Positions 35,101 through 42,714 of a stretch of 64,000 nt of DNA are shown here, in pieces. The stretch is from Streptomyces sp. NRRL F-5126 (GTDB taxonomy: Bacteria > Actinomycetota > Actinomycetes > Streptomycetales > Streptomycetaceae), in the NCBI RefSeq assembly GCF_000721265.1, contig NZ_JOFZ01000005.1, positions 186,001 to 250,000 of the forward strand, written 5' to 3'. A program made the position numbers and the translations under genes. The number at the start of each line of letters is the position of its first letter. Position 1 is the first letter of the stretch. The notes under the pieces are model-generated. The model made no database searches and had not been told where the DNA came from. It saw nothing but the letters and a program-made list of their open reading frames with translations.

Positions 35101-35384
35101 GCGAGGACGCCGAGCGCATCACCGCCCAGATCGACCGCTTCCGGCAGTCCCTGCGCCGGGCCATCGGCAAGCCGCCCGGCGAGGAGGGCCAGCTGGAACT
35201 GGCCTTCGACGAGGCGGAGCAGCAGCGCCGCGACCGGGACAACTGGGAGAAGCGCGCGGACGCCCTGGAGAGCGAGAAGGAGCGCGAACTCGCCGCCATC
35301 GCCGCCCGCTACGCCCGGCCCAAGGCCCTGCTCTTCCCCGTCGCCGTCGTCTTCGTCGTTCCCCGCAGAGAGGCCGTGAAGTGA
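32148..35384 (+). CDS. drmD: DISARM protein DrmD, SNF2-type helicase
   Basis: This 1078-residue SNF2-family DNA translocase has Walker A DDVGLGKTVEAG near residue 161, Walker B DEAHH near 281, and LSATPHNGYQQS. The C-terminal helicase lobe has VFTEYRDTQVW near 547 and TDAASEGIDLQ near 607, then NKLEQRIGRIDRYGQ. A long helical C-terminus follows. The ATG at 32148 sits about 10 bases after ggagggg. A TTGACG at 32101-32106 could be its -35 box. DrmD marks class 1 DISARM, where it works with the adenine methylase DrmMI and the DrmA-DrmB-DrmC core against phage DNA. Its stop overlaps the drmMI start (GTGA). Confidence 0.9.
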   Translation: MTTPTTDLAGVAQRAVRRRAGAQDHTGLPEISDLVEVRGQRWVVADIDHGNASPAVSAAGTLVTLNSVEDGRYNDTLSVIWEIEPGRRRLPAGSLPEVAADRFDPPERLAAFLDAVRWSAVTSADARTLQAPFRSGVAVEPYQLEPVSRAVAAPRVNLLLADDVGLGKTVEAGLVALELILRNRAHKIMVVCPAGLTVKWRDEMAEKFGLDFTIVDSACAAEVRRTHGSAANPFNIHPRCIVSLPWLRGAKAQRLLAEVLPAQDAEAVIPGKRAFDLLILDEAHHVAPSAPKQLYPVDSQQTKLIRRLAPHFEHRLFLSATPHNGYQQSYTALLEIVDNQRFARGVDPDPKAVEDTVVRRLKSDIRDPVTGERRFLERRTQALPVEYTRDERRIHALLKEYAQLRRAKLGTRFKGGRKAADLVTLLLKKRLFSSPDAFARTIEVYLETLRTKKQQAAEDVEAWQETFFDDYADYDDEPLAEAEDDAIARATTLQPGTDGDESALLEQMRDWARRHQAQADSKARELITYLKANCIPDGSHWQHERVVVFTEYRDTQVWLQNLLRDHGLGGDRVALLHGGLNTAEREELRLAFQAEPAENPVRILLATDAASEGIDLQRHCHRLVNYDIPFNPNKLEQRIGRIDRYGQRKTPEVVHFVGSNYEESGDTYEADLEFLARVAVKVARMEEDLGKVNAVLADAVQRRMTGDLGTDFDVDRAELYAGRQARRGGNVPSEREAQAQAQRLSEQVAATVSTLGITPDRIARVVSTALPLARQQDIHPVLDDREAAEGFYEVPTLTGSWERAGHGLADKLRPEIRRPVTFDPAGVRDRDDVVLAHLGHPLVAMSTRLLRAAVWNKDQAGLARVSAVVSDHPELETTLVGAFARFVLVGADGVRLHEEVLQAGGWLRDADTGGQSRFSRLEKVTTVRNILDDAFADHATPAAPLLRGRLAESWPHVGEGLVSALEWRARNRQTALEGRLETRRREDAERITAQIDRFRQSLRRAIGKPPGEEGQLELAFDEAEQQRRDRDNWEKRADALESEKERELAAIAARYARPKALLFPVAVVFVVPRREAVK

Positions 35385-38300
35385 GCACGAACCAGCGCAA
35401 GAACACGGGCCGCGCGGGTGCATCCGGCGGCTCGGGGCGCCCGCGCGGTGGCGCCCCGGCACCCGACGGCCGGCAGCAGCACATCGACTGGCTCGGCCTG
35501 GTCGACGTGTCAGGCCCCTTCCTCACGCTGCCCGTCCTGCTCAAGACCTGGCCGCAGCTCGACTCGATCGACAAGCCGCTGCGTACCCGGCTGCGCTACG
35601 AGCACGGGGTGTGGCTGTCGGACACGGCCGCCGGGCAGCGGGCGTGGACGCAGTTCGTCCTGCACGAGCTGCTGGGCTGGGGCGACGCGCTGTGCGAGGG
35701 CGCGGAGCTAGCCGAGGCCCTCGCCGTCGACGTCCCGGAGCACGGGGAGCGGATCGTCCCGGACTTCGCCCTCCTCGAACCGGGCAGCGAGGCCGGCGAC
35801 ACGGCGGGGCTGGTCGCCGACTGCGCCATCCTCGGCATGACCGTTGCCGCGGGCGTGCACCCCGCCCAGCGCGTGCCGGGCTCCGCCTGGTCCGCGACGC
35901 CCGTCGACCGGATGGCCCACCTGTGCCGCCATCACGGCGTCGAGCTGGGCCTGGTGACGGACGGCCGCTGGTGGGCGCTGGTCTGGGCGCCGCGCGGCGG
36001 GGTCACGACGTCGGCGCTGTTCGACACGGTCGCGTGGACGGAGCCGGTCGAGCGGGTCGTCGTACGGGCCTTCATGTCGCTGCTCGGCAGGCGCCGCTTC
36101 TTCGCCGTCGCGGACGACGAGACGCTGCTGCCGCTGCTCAAGGAGTCACTGGACAGCCAGGAAGACGTCACGGACGCCCTGGGCGTCCAGGTCAGGCGAG
36201 CCGTCGAACTGCTGGTGGAGGCCATCGGACGCGCCGACGTGAGCGAACGCGCACGCGGCCGCAAGGGCCTTGCCGACGTACCGGCGCGTGACGTGTACCG
36301 GGGCGCGGTCGCCATCATGATGCGCGTGGTCTTCCTCCTCTTCGCCGAGGAGCGCGGCCTGCTGCCGAGCGACAACGAGCTGTACACGCAGGCGTATTCG
36401 GCCGGCCGTCTGTGCCAGGAGCTGGAGGACCTGGCCCGCGAGACCACCGAGGACGACCTGGAGCAGACGGGGGTGGGCTGGCACCGCCTCATCGCCCTCT
36501 TCAACGCCGTGTACGGGGGAGTGGAGCACCCGGCGCTGCGCATGCACGCGTACGACGGCTCGATCTTCGACCCGGACGCGTTCCCGTGGCTGGAGGGCCG
36601 GGGAACGGCGGAGGGCGACCCCGCGGACCCGCTGCCCATCGACGACCGGACCGTCCTGCACATGCTCCAGTCCGTGCAGCACGTCTGGATCGGCACGGGC
36701 AGGAAGCGGGAGCGCCGCCGCCTGACCTTCCGCACGCTGGACGTCGAGCAGATCGGCTACGTGTACGAGGGCCTGCTCTCGTACCAGGGCCGCCGGGCCG
36801 AGGACACGGTGGTGGGCCTCGTCGGAAAGCCGGGCCTTGAGGCGGAGGTGCTGCTGACCCGGCTGGAGTCCCTGGCCCGTACGCACGGCGACGGTGACGG
36901 CGACGACGGCCTGGCGGCCGTGCTGGCTGAGGAGTACAACAAGGCGACCGGTCTGGGCAGCGCGGGCAAGGTCGCGAAGCTGCTGGCGCCGCTGGGGGAC
37001 ACGGAGCGGGCCGAGGCCCGGGGCAAGCTGCTGGCCGCGACGGCCAACGACCCGGCGCTCGCGGACCGCCTCCTGCCGTTCTACCGCCTCATCCGCCCGG
37101 ACCTGCGCGGACTGCCGGTGGTCATCGCGGCGGGCGGCCTGTACGTGACGGAGTCCTCGCTGCGGAAGAACACGGGCACGCACTACACACCGAAGTCCCT
37201 GGCCCAGCAGGTCGCGGACGGCGCGCTTGAGCCGCTGGTGTACGAGTACGGCCCGCTCCAGACGGCGGACCGCGGCCAGTGGCGACCCAAGTCGTCGGGC
37301 GACATCCTGAAGTTGAAGGTCGCGGACATCGCGATGGGCTCGGCGGCGTTCCTGGTGGCGTCCTGCCGCTACCTGGCGGGCGCGCTGGTGGAGGCGTGGA
37401 GCAGGGAGGGCGACGAGCGGGCCGTGGCCTACCTGGCGGGCGTGGAATCGCTGTCCACGTCGGCGGTGGAGGCCGAGGACGAGCCGGTGATGGTGGAGGC
37501 GCGGCGGCAGATCATCGAGCACTGCCTGTACGGCGTGGACATCAATCCGATGGCCGTGGAGATGGCGAAGCTGTCGCTGTGGCTGGTCTCCATGGACCGC
37601 GACCGCCCGTTCACGTTCCTGGACGACCGCCTGGTGGCGGGCGACTCGCTGCTGGGCATCACGTCGGTCGAGCAACTGGAGTCCATGCACCTGGACCCGG
37701 TACGGGGCCGCCGCATCCATGAGAACAGCATCGACTTCACGGGTGGCGTGGGGCGGCTGGTCTCGGAGGTCGCCGAGGAGCGCCGGAAGCTGGCGGGCAT
37801 TCCGGACACGGGGCTGGAGGCGCTGGACGAGAAGCGCGCCATGCTGGCGTCGGTCCGCGAGAAGACCCGCCGGGCGAGCGTCTTCGCGGACCTGGTGGTG
37901 GGCGCTGCGCTGGCCGGCGCGGGACGGGGGGAGAAGGAACAGGACCGCTTGTCGTTCGCGGCGGTCACGGCGGCGCACGCGGTGGCGGACGCGGGGGACG
38001 ACGGGGAGCTGGCGGCTGCGGAGCTGGAGCGCGCGGGGGAGTTGGCGCGGGGGTGGCTCGCCACCGGGAAGCCGGAGGGGGCGTTCGAGCGGGAGCCTGT
38101 GCATCTGCCGCTGGTCTTTCCGGAGGTGTGGGACGAGCGGGGCGGGTTCGATGCGGTGGTGGGGAACCCGCCGTTTTTGGGCGGGAAGAAGTTGACGGGT
38201 TCGTTGGGGGTCGCTTATCGGGAGCAGTTGGTCGAGTGGTTGGGTCGAGGGGCTCGGGGTAATGCTGACCTGGTTGCGTATTTCCTTTTGCGTGCACATG

Positions 38301-39637
38301 AATTGTTGTGTGAAATTGGGCAAACTGGTCTCATTGCCACCAATACTTTGGCGCAGGGAGACACGCGGGAAGTCGGCCTTGATCAACTGATTTCCGCTGG
38401 CGTGACGGTCAGGCAGTCGGTGAAGAGTGAGCCGTGGCCGTCGAAGAGTGTCGTACTGGAATACTGTGCAGCGTGGACGAGTAGGGCGCCAGTCGCGAAG
38501 AGTGTGCCACGTTACGCTGATGAAATTCTAGTTCGTGGAATCAATTCGTCGTTGGATCCCGTTTCCCGGGTTTCTGGGCCTGCCGAAAGGTTGGTGGAGA
38601 ATAAAGGCGTGGCCTTCATTGGGTCGTACATTTTGGGCCTCGGGTTTACGATGGGACCGGATTATGCGCGGGCGCTTATGGAGAAGAACGAGCGATACGG
38701 AGAAGTGCTATTTCCGTACCTCAACGGCCAAGATCTGAACTCTCGCCCCGACGCTTCGGCGAGTCGCTGGGTCATTGATTTTCACGATTGGCCAGAAGAG
38801 CGAGCTAGGACGTACGAGGATGTTTTTCGGATCGTCGAGAATGAGGTCAAGCCAGAGCGTAGAAGGAGAGATGTCAGCGGGGCTTACGTGCTTCGCCATC
38901 CACTTCCGGAGCGCTATTGGCAATACGCCGACAAGCGTCCAGCGCTGCAATCTTCGATTATCGCGCTGAGTCGGGTGATTGTTCTAGCCCAGGTGAGTAA
39001 AACGCTTATTCCGCTCATGCTGCCCACGGGTCAGGTTTACTCGCACAAGGTCGTAGTCTTCCCGTCGGAAGACTACGGGCAGATGGCACTTTTGAGTAGC
39101 GCAGTTCATTACTGGTGGAGCATCATGCGTAGCGCTACTATGAAAGGCGATCTGAGTTACTCGCCATCTGATGTTACAAGCACCTTTCCGCGTCCAAAGA
39201 TCTCTACGATGCTGCAAGCTACAGGAGTTCGGCTCGATACTCGTCGCAGAGAAATCATGCTGGTGCGTGGCGGCCTCACTGCGACATACAACCTCGTCCA
39301 TGATGAGAGCTGTACGGACGCTGACATCGCCGAACTCCGCGAAATCCACCGCGCCATCGACGAAGAGGTCGCCCACGCCTACGGCTGGGATGACCTCCTG
39401 GCCCAGCCCGGCGGCCTCGATCACGGGTTCCACCCCACCCGGCAAGGCCCCCGTTACACCGTGGGGCCCGCTGTTCGACAGGAGATCCTCGACCGGCTCC
39501 TCGAAGAGAACCAGCGGCGCTACGCCGCCGAAGTCGCTGCCGGGCTGCACGACAAGAAGGGCGCCAAGAAGAAGGCGGCGGCGCCTGCTCGTCGGAAGCC
39601 GAAGCCTCCGGCGGAGGAACCGCCGAGCCTCTTCTGA
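35381..39637 (+). CDS. drmMI: DISARM adenine methyltransferase DrmMI
   Basis: This 1418-residue type IIG-like N6-adenine methyltransferase starts at GTG 35381, overlapping drmD. HYTPKSLAQQV near residue 600 and DIAMGSAAFLV near 650 form the AdoMet-binding region. The catalytic motif NPPF lies near 928 (VVGNPPFLGGKK). The remaining about 480 residues should contain the target-recognition region, and the end is Lys/Ala-rich (KKGAKKKAAAPARRKPK). It would mark self DNA so that the DISARM machinery spares it. From about 38160 to 39300 the gene drops to roughly 43-52% GC in sampled lines against about 78% upstream, with streptomycete-atypical codons. This suggests the recognition domain came from another source. 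Confidence 0.9.
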   Translation: MSTNQRKNTGRAGASGGSGRPRGGAPAPDGRQQHIDWLGLVDVSGPFLTLPVLLKTWPQLDSIDKPLRTRLRYEHGVWLSDTAAGQRAWTQFVLHELLGWGDALCEGAELAEALAVDVPEHGERIVPDFALLEPGSEAGDTAGLVADCAILGMTVAAGVHPAQRVPGSAWSATPVDRMAHLCRHHGVELGLVTDGRWWALVWAPRGGVTTSALFDTVAWTEPVERVVVRAFMSLLGRRRFFAVADDETLLPLLKESLDSQEDVTDALGVQVRRAVELLVEAIGRADVSERARGRKGLADVPARDVYRGAVAIMMRVVFLLFAEERGLLPSDNELYTQAYSAGRLCQELEDLARETTEDDLEQTGVGWHRLIALFNAVYGGVEHPALRMHAYDGSIFDPDAFPWLEGRGTAEGDPADPLPIDDRTVLHMLQSVQHVWIGTGRKRERRRLTFRTLDVEQIGYVYEGLLSYQGRRAEDTVVGLVGKPGLEAEVLLTRLESLARTHGDGDGDDGLAAVLAEEYNKATGLGSAGKVAKLLAPLGDTERAEARGKLLAATANDPALADRLLPFYRLIRPDLRGLPVVIAAGGLYVTESSLRKNTGTHYTPKSLAQQVADGALEPLVYEYGPLQTADRGQWRPKSSGDILKLKVADIAMGSAAFLVASCRYLAGALVEAWSREGDERAVAYLAGVESLSTSAVEAEDEPVMVEARRQIIEHCLYGVDINPMAVEMAKLSLWLVSMDRDRPFTFLDDRLVAGDSLLGITSVEQLESMHLDPVRGRRIHENSIDFTGGVGRLVSEVAEERRKLAGIPDTGLEALDEKRAMLASVREKTRRASVFADLVVGAALAGAGRGEKEQDRLSFAAVTAAHAVADAGDDGELAAAELERAGELARGWLATGKPEGAFEREPVHLPLVFPEVWDERGGFDAVVGNPPFLGGKKLTGSLGVAYREQLVEWLGRGARGNADLVAYFLLRAHELLCEIGQTGLIATNTLAQGDTREVGLDQLISAGVTVRQSVKSEPWPSKSVVLEYCAAWTSRAPVAKSVPRYADEILVRGINSSLDPVSRVSGPAERLVENKGVAFIGSYILGLGFTMGPDYARALMEKNERYGEVLFPYLNGQDLNSRPDASASRWVIDFHDWPEERARTYEDVFRIVENEVKPERRRRDVSGAYVLRHPLPERYWQYADKRPALQSSIIALSRVIVLAQVSKTLIPLMLPTGQVYSHKVVVFPSEDYGQMALLSSAVHYWWSIMRSATMKGDLSYSPSDVTSTFPRPKISTMLQATGVRLDTRRREIMLVRGGLTATYNLVHDESCTDADIAELREIHRAIDEEVAHAYGWDDLLAQPGGLDHGFHPTRQGPRYTVGPAVRQEILDRLLEENQRRYAAEVAAGLHDKKGAKKKAAAPARRKPKPPAEEPPSLF

Positions 39638-39673
39638 GCGTAGGGACGGGCAGTGCGTGCGGGTCGGTCAACG

Positions 39674-39886
39674 TCAACGATGTACCGGCCCGCCGGCGGC
39701 CGTCCGTTCCCGCCTCACCCTGATCGTCACCCACGGCCCCAACACGAAGACGTTGCCGTCCTCGAACTCCAGCCGCCTCCGGCGGCCCCGCAGTTCCCGC
39801 ACGTCCCTGACTCGGTGCGGGACGCCGCCCACGGCGATCACGTCCCCTCGCCGTACCCTGGCGGGCAAGACTTCAACACTCCGCAT
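39674..39886 (-). CDS. Small DUF397-locus-associated protein, unknown function
   Basis: This 70-residue, probably beta-rich protein (MRSVEVLPARVRRGDVIAVG then EFEDGNVFVLGP) resembles short proteins often found beside streptomycete XRE/DUF397 regulator pairs. The ATG at 39886 has a strong gaaggaag ribosome site. It is the last of three tiny genes that run leftward from the XRE regulator (40273 to 39674) and probably form one transcript. No catalytic motif or membrane segment is present. The function is unknown. Confidence 0.65.
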   Translation of the reverse strand: MRSVEVLPARVRRGDVIAVGGVPHRVRDVRELRGRRRRLEFEDGNVFVLGPWVTIRVRRERTAAGGPVHR

Positions 39887-39905
39887 GTCTGCTTCCTTCG
39901 TCCGT

Positions 39906-40049
39906 CTACCGCCACGGCGCGCGGCTCCACCAGTTGGCCTCTCGGACCTTGGCCATCAGGTCTTCGTGGCGTGTCACTCTGCCCGTGTCGTCTGCGTCCT
40001 CGCCCGGTTCTGCCGCTTCCTCGGCGTCACAGTCCGACTCCTCCGTCAC
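39906..40049 (-). CDS. Very small acidic protein
   Basis: This 47-residue reading frame from GTG 40049 encodes VTEESDCDAEEAAEPGEDAD followed by DTGRVTRHEDLMAKVREANWWSRAPWR. Its start overlaps the stop of the upstream 75-residue gene (GTGA), with tgaggaag seven bases before the start, and the next tiny gene follows after 19 bases. A decayed, recognisable version of the same sequence (PAEPGDRDEDTSHVS, PAKVREAR) is present in the duplicate locus near 60.76-60.88 kb, which supports that it was a real gene. The function is unknown. A strongly acidic N-half could bind a basic partner. Confidence 0.55.
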   Translation of the reverse strand: MTEESDCDAEEAAEPGEDADDTGRVTRHEDLMAKVREANWWSRAPWR

Positions 40050-40273
40050 GGCGTGGACTTCCTCAGGACCGATGCCAACTGTCGTGCCACGTCGGTCCGG
40101 CAGCGTCCGAGTTCCACCAGTGGCGGCAGGCAGTCACTTGTCACGGACGGCAGGTCGATGCCGAGCGACGGCAACACCACGCCGACTCCGGCCAGCGCCG
40201 TCCGCAACTCGTCCCGTGCCGCCCCCGCTTCTCGGATCTTCCTGTCCGAGCCCCTGCGCCTGTCCGCTTCCAT
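40046..40273 (-). CDS. Small helical protein of the XRE/DUF397 locus
   Basis: The protein is 75 residues from ATG 40273 (MEADRRRGSDRKIREAGAAR), with a gagaggtg ribosome site. Helical segments and a C-terminal RTDVARQLASVLRK are present. A frameshifted copy exists at 60755-61017, where MEANGPRSTDAKLREAGAAR and, in another frame, CRTDVARQLAAALRK are still readable. It is divergent from the XRE regulator across about 115 bases. It probably belongs to the same genus-specific regulatory module. The function is not known. Confidence 0.6.
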   Translation of the reverse strand: MEADRRRGSDRKIREAGAARDELRTALAGVGVVLPSLGIDLPSVTSDCLPPLVELGRCRTDVARQLASVLRKSTP

Positions 40274-40351
40274 GCCCACACCTCTCCTCGTGGATCACTG
40301 CCTTCGAGCAATGAGCATGAGGCTGTAGCGGTACGCTCACCAGGGGTAACG

Positions 40352-40376
40352 GTTTTCGGAGCATCGGAACGAAAAC
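40352..40376. promoter_or_regulatory. Conserved operator-like repeat upstream of XRE gene
   Basis: GTTTTCG (40352-40358) and CGAAAAC (40370-40376) form a perfect inverted repeat just upstream of the GTG start at 40390. The surrounding bases (ACGCTCACCA, GGGT, ACGGTTTTCGG) are conserved in front of the paralogous gene at 61132, where the right arm has one change. The conservation suggests a shared binding site, probably for the XRE protein itself. Confidence 0.5.
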
Positions 40377-40389
40377 GGAGAGTCCGCCA

Positions 40390-41217
40390 GTGCCCGCACC
40401 GAAGGAACTTGATCCGAGCGCTTCTCTTGCCGCGCTCTACGGAACGAAGTTACGCAAGCTCCGCGTCCGCGCGGGCCTGACTCAGCGGCAGCTCGGGGAC
40501 AAGGTCCCCATCGCGCACAGCCGGATCGCGCAGTTCGAGCTGGGCAACGAGACGCCACCGGAGGACGTCAACGGCAAGCTGGACGTCCTGCTGGACGCGG
40601 ACGGCGACCTGGTCGACCTGTGGGGTCACACCAAGCGGACTCCGTACCCAGACTGGGCGCGAAAGTTCATGGCCTACGAAGCACGGGCGTGCGCCATGCA
40701 CAAGTACATGGCGCACAGCGTGCCCGGGCTCCTGCAAACCGAGTCGTACGCCCGTGAACTGCTGAGACTTGGCCTCCCGTGGTGCATGAGTGAAGAGATC
40801 GATGAGGCGGTAGCCGCGCGCATGGAGCGGCAAGCACTCCTCCAGAGCGAGCGCCCACCGTTGCTCTGGGTTGTGCTCGACGAGGCGGTGATCCGCAGGC
40901 CCGTAGGCGGGAACGTTGTCATGAGGGATCAGTTGACGCGGCTCATGAAGGCGGCGATGACTCCCCGCGTCGAGGTTCAGATCCTGCCCTTCGCCGCTGG
41001 TGCACACTCCGCTATGGGAGGGTCCCTGACCGTGCTCTCGTTCGAGAGTGGGCCTGATGTGGCCTATCTGGAAGCTGATCATTCCGGTGAACTGGTCGAG
41101 GATCGGGCCATGGTGGCGAAGCACTCGTATCGTTACGATCTTGTGCATGCCCAAGGCCTGTCGCCCGAGGCGTCAACAGCCTTGATCCAGAAGGCGATGA
41201 AGGAGTTCGGAACATGA
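40390..41217 (+). CDS. XRE-family regulator with DUF5753 domain
   Basis: The protein is 275 residues from GTG 40390. Residues about 15-75 form an XRE helix-turn-helix (LRVRAGLTQRQLGDKVPIAHSR, then AQFELGN). Residues about 90-270 form a DUF5753 domain (MAHSVPGLLQTESYARELL, QILPFAAGAHSAMGG, VAYLEADHSGELVED). It belongs to the WhiJ-like regulators that are almost always paired with a DUF397 gene, here overlapping by ATGA. Codon 21 is TTA (40450-40452), a rare codon read by the bldA tRNA, so production is probably tied to development. The same TTA is kept in the paralogue at 61132. It lies inside the DISARM locus between drmMI and drmA. Confidence 0.9.
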   Translation: MPAPKELDPSASLAALYGTKLRKLRVRAGLTQRQLGDKVPIAHSRIAQFELGNETPPEDVNGKLDVLLDADGDLVDLWGHTKRTPYPDWARKFMAYEARACAMHKYMAHSVPGLLQTESYARELLRLGLPWCMSEEIDEAVAARMERQALLQSERPPLLWVVLDEAVIRRPVGGNVVMRDQLTRLMKAAMTPRVEVQILPFAAGAHSAMGGSLTVLSFESGPDVAYLEADHSGELVEDRAMVAKHSYRYDLVHAQGLSPEASTALIQKAMKEFGT

Positions 41218-41417
41218 GTGCCGTACGGATAGACGCAGCGAACGTTTCATGGCGGAAGAGCACGTACAGCAACGGCGCCGGTGGCGACTGTGTGGAGGTC
41301 GCCGCGCATGTCGCGGACCGCGTCCCGGTCCGCGACAGCAAGAACCCCGCCGGCCCGGCCCTCCTCATCCCCAACGCGGCATGGAGCGCCTTCGTCCGGC
41401 ACGTCGGCCAGGCGTAG
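41214..41417 (+). CDS. DUF397 protein
   Basis: This 67-residue DUF397 protein has the family blocks SWRKSTYSNGAGGDCVEVA, VPVRDSKNPAGPAL and AWSAFV. Its ATG overlaps the XRE stop by four bases. DUF397 proteins are small partners of the upstream XRE/DUF5753 regulators in streptomycetes and are thought to counteract or modulate them. The molecular action is not settled. A strong terminator hairpin follows 11 bases after the stop, closing this two-gene unit. Confidence 0.92.
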   Translation: MSAVRIDAANVSWRKSTYSNGAGGDCVEVAAHVADRVPVRDSKNPAGPALLIPNAAWSAFVRHVGQA

Positions 41418-41428
41418 CGTCGCCCGCG

Positions 41429-41456
41429 ACCGGGGCGCGGATTTACGCGCCCCGGT
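41429..41456 (+). terminator. Terminator after XRE/DUF397 pair
   Basis: The arms ACCGGGGCGCG (41429-41439) and CGCGCCCCGGT (41446-41456) pair perfectly over 11 bases around the loop GATTTA. The hairpin starts 11 bases after the DUF397 stop. A nearly identical hairpin follows the paralogous gene at 61761-61788. Confidence 0.85.
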
Positions 41457-41574
41457 GCGGCGCGCCGCTCTTTCAAGGAACGGGTGAGAACCCACCCAAC
41501 CAAACCCGTGGTTGCCCCAACTTCACCCGTCACACGATCGGGTGACGACGGTGCAGGGACGCGGACCGGTGGGG

Positions 41575-41653
41575 TACGGTCGGCCGCGACCACCCAGAAA
41601 CCAAGTCGGCCCCCGACAGGACTGCAATCCCGGCGGGAGCCTGACCGATCAGG
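41575..41653 (+). promoter_or_regulatory. Conserved leader of the winged-helix gene, possible attenuator
   Basis: A TACGGT -10-like box (41575-41580) is followed by a leader conserved before the paralogue at 62004. CAGG (41617-41620) can pair with CCTG (41640-41643), enclosing TCCCG-G-CGGGA (41628-41638). The overlapping CCTGA (41640-41644) can instead pair with TCAGG (41649-41653). The two hairpins exclude each other. In the paralogue the inner stem reads TCCTG/CGGGA, so pairing is kept through a G-U pair, while the second hairpin has a mismatch. Confidence 0.35.
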
Positions 41654-41670
41654 AAGCAGAGACCTTCCCG

Positions 41671-42591
41671 ATGGCTGATCCGCAGTCTAACGCGGCCGCG
41701 CCCCCGCGCCCGGCCTACAGCATCCCGCAGGACGCCCCCACCGCCGGGGTGATCCACGTACGTCACCGCCACACCGACCGGTTCACGGTCGTCGGCAACC
41801 ACCTCGCCCAGCATCGCGGGCTCTCCGCCGCCGCGATCGGCATCGCCGTCTACATCCAGTCCCTCCCTGACGGCGTCAGCGTCACCGCCAAGGCCCTCAC
41901 CCTCCGCTTCCGGGAAGGCGAGACCACCATCCGACGTGCGCTCAACGAGCTGGAAGCAGCCGGGTACCTGGAGCGCCGACGGGTCCCGCTCGGCGGCGGC
42001 CGGTTCGCGACCCGCACCCTCGCCTACGACAAGCCCAGCTGTGTGCCGGGACCCGTACCGACGCCCGCACCGACACCGGCACCCGCACGTGGCCTCGCAC
42101 CAACGCCCGGCCCCGCAAGCGGACCACCGTCCCCGCCTGAGCCTCAACCGGCCACGGTGAAACCCGGACCGCCGCGCTCGACCTGGACCAGTCGGCCCGC
42201 TGCCCCGCTCCCCACGGGCCCGGCAGCGGACCTCCTGGCCGGTCTGCGCGGCATCGATCCGCGCCTGATCCTCTCGGTGCGAGACGTGCACCGGCTGATG
42301 CCCGCCGTCGAGGAGTGGCTGGCGCGCCAGGCCACACCCGCCCAGATCGTCCGCACCCTCACGGCCAACCTGCCGCCCGCGCCAGTGCCCATCCACCACC
42401 CGCCGCGTTTCCTGGAACACCGGCTCTCCGTCCTCCTCCCGCCGCCGCTTCCCGTCGCACCGTCAGAAACCGCCCACACGCGACCCGCGCCCCTGATCAC
42501 CTGCGACGGCTGCGAGCGGGCGTTTCGAAGCCACGTACCGGACGCCAGGTGCGCGGAGTGCGGCCCGGTGCCGTACCGGTCCGCCGCGTGA
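41671..42591 (+). CDS. Winged-helix DNA-binding protein with C-terminal zinc ribbon
   Basis: The protein is 306 residues from ATG 41671. The N-terminal about 125 residues form a winged helix of the replication-initiator/GntR-like kind (HRGLSAAAIGIAVYIQSLPD, LTLRFREGETTIRRALNELE, GYLERRRVPLGGGRFATRT). A Pro/Ala-rich linker follows, then a helical domain (LILSVRDVHRLMPAVEEWL and PAQIVRTLTANLP) and a C-terminal CDGCERAFRSHVPDARCAEC zinc ribbon. The paralogue at 62004-62864 is nearly identical over the winged helix. Such proteins are common next to XRE/DUF397 loci in streptomycetes. They probably bind DNA, and the target is unknown. Confidence 0.8.
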   Translation: MADPQSNAAAPPRPAYSIPQDAPTAGVIHVRHRHTDRFTVVGNHLAQHRGLSAAAIGIAVYIQSLPDGVSVTAKALTLRFREGETTIRRALNELEAAGYLERRRVPLGGGRFATRTLAYDKPSCVPGPVPTPAPTPAPARGLAPTPGPASGPPSPPEPQPATVKPGPPRSTWTSRPAAPLPTGPAADLLAGLRGIDPRLILSVRDVHRLMPAVEEWLARQATPAQIVRTLTANLPPAPVPIHHPPRFLEHRLSVLLPPPLPVAPSETAHTRPAPLITCDGCERAFRSHVPDARCAECGPVPYRSAA

Positions 42592-42714
42592 CGGCGAGGC
42601 ACGTTCCCGCACCGACGCCGCCGACGGAGGCCGACTGTCAGTGGGCGCCGATAGCGTGGACGTGTCAGTTGCCAACCATGGCCGTCTGCCCTGTTCTTGG
42701 AGTGCCGCCCGCCC

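Larger units (their letters stand above)
40046..42591 (+). repeat. Duplicated XRE/DUF397/winged-helix block, copy 1
   Basis: This is one of two related blocks in the same orientation; the other lies at 60755-62864. Shared parts in order are the tiny helical gene (reverse strand), the operator region, XRE, DUF397, terminator hairpin, leader and winged-helix gene. Copy 1 is intact. The offset is about 20.7 kb left of the XRE deletion and 20.3 kb right of it, matching the about 410 bases lost in copy 2. Confidence 0.85.

Noticed and set aside
31914..35462. A 1182-codon minus-strand frame opposite drmD
   Set aside because: It is antisense to a well-supported SNF2 helicase gene. Its product is low-complexity and has no family signature.
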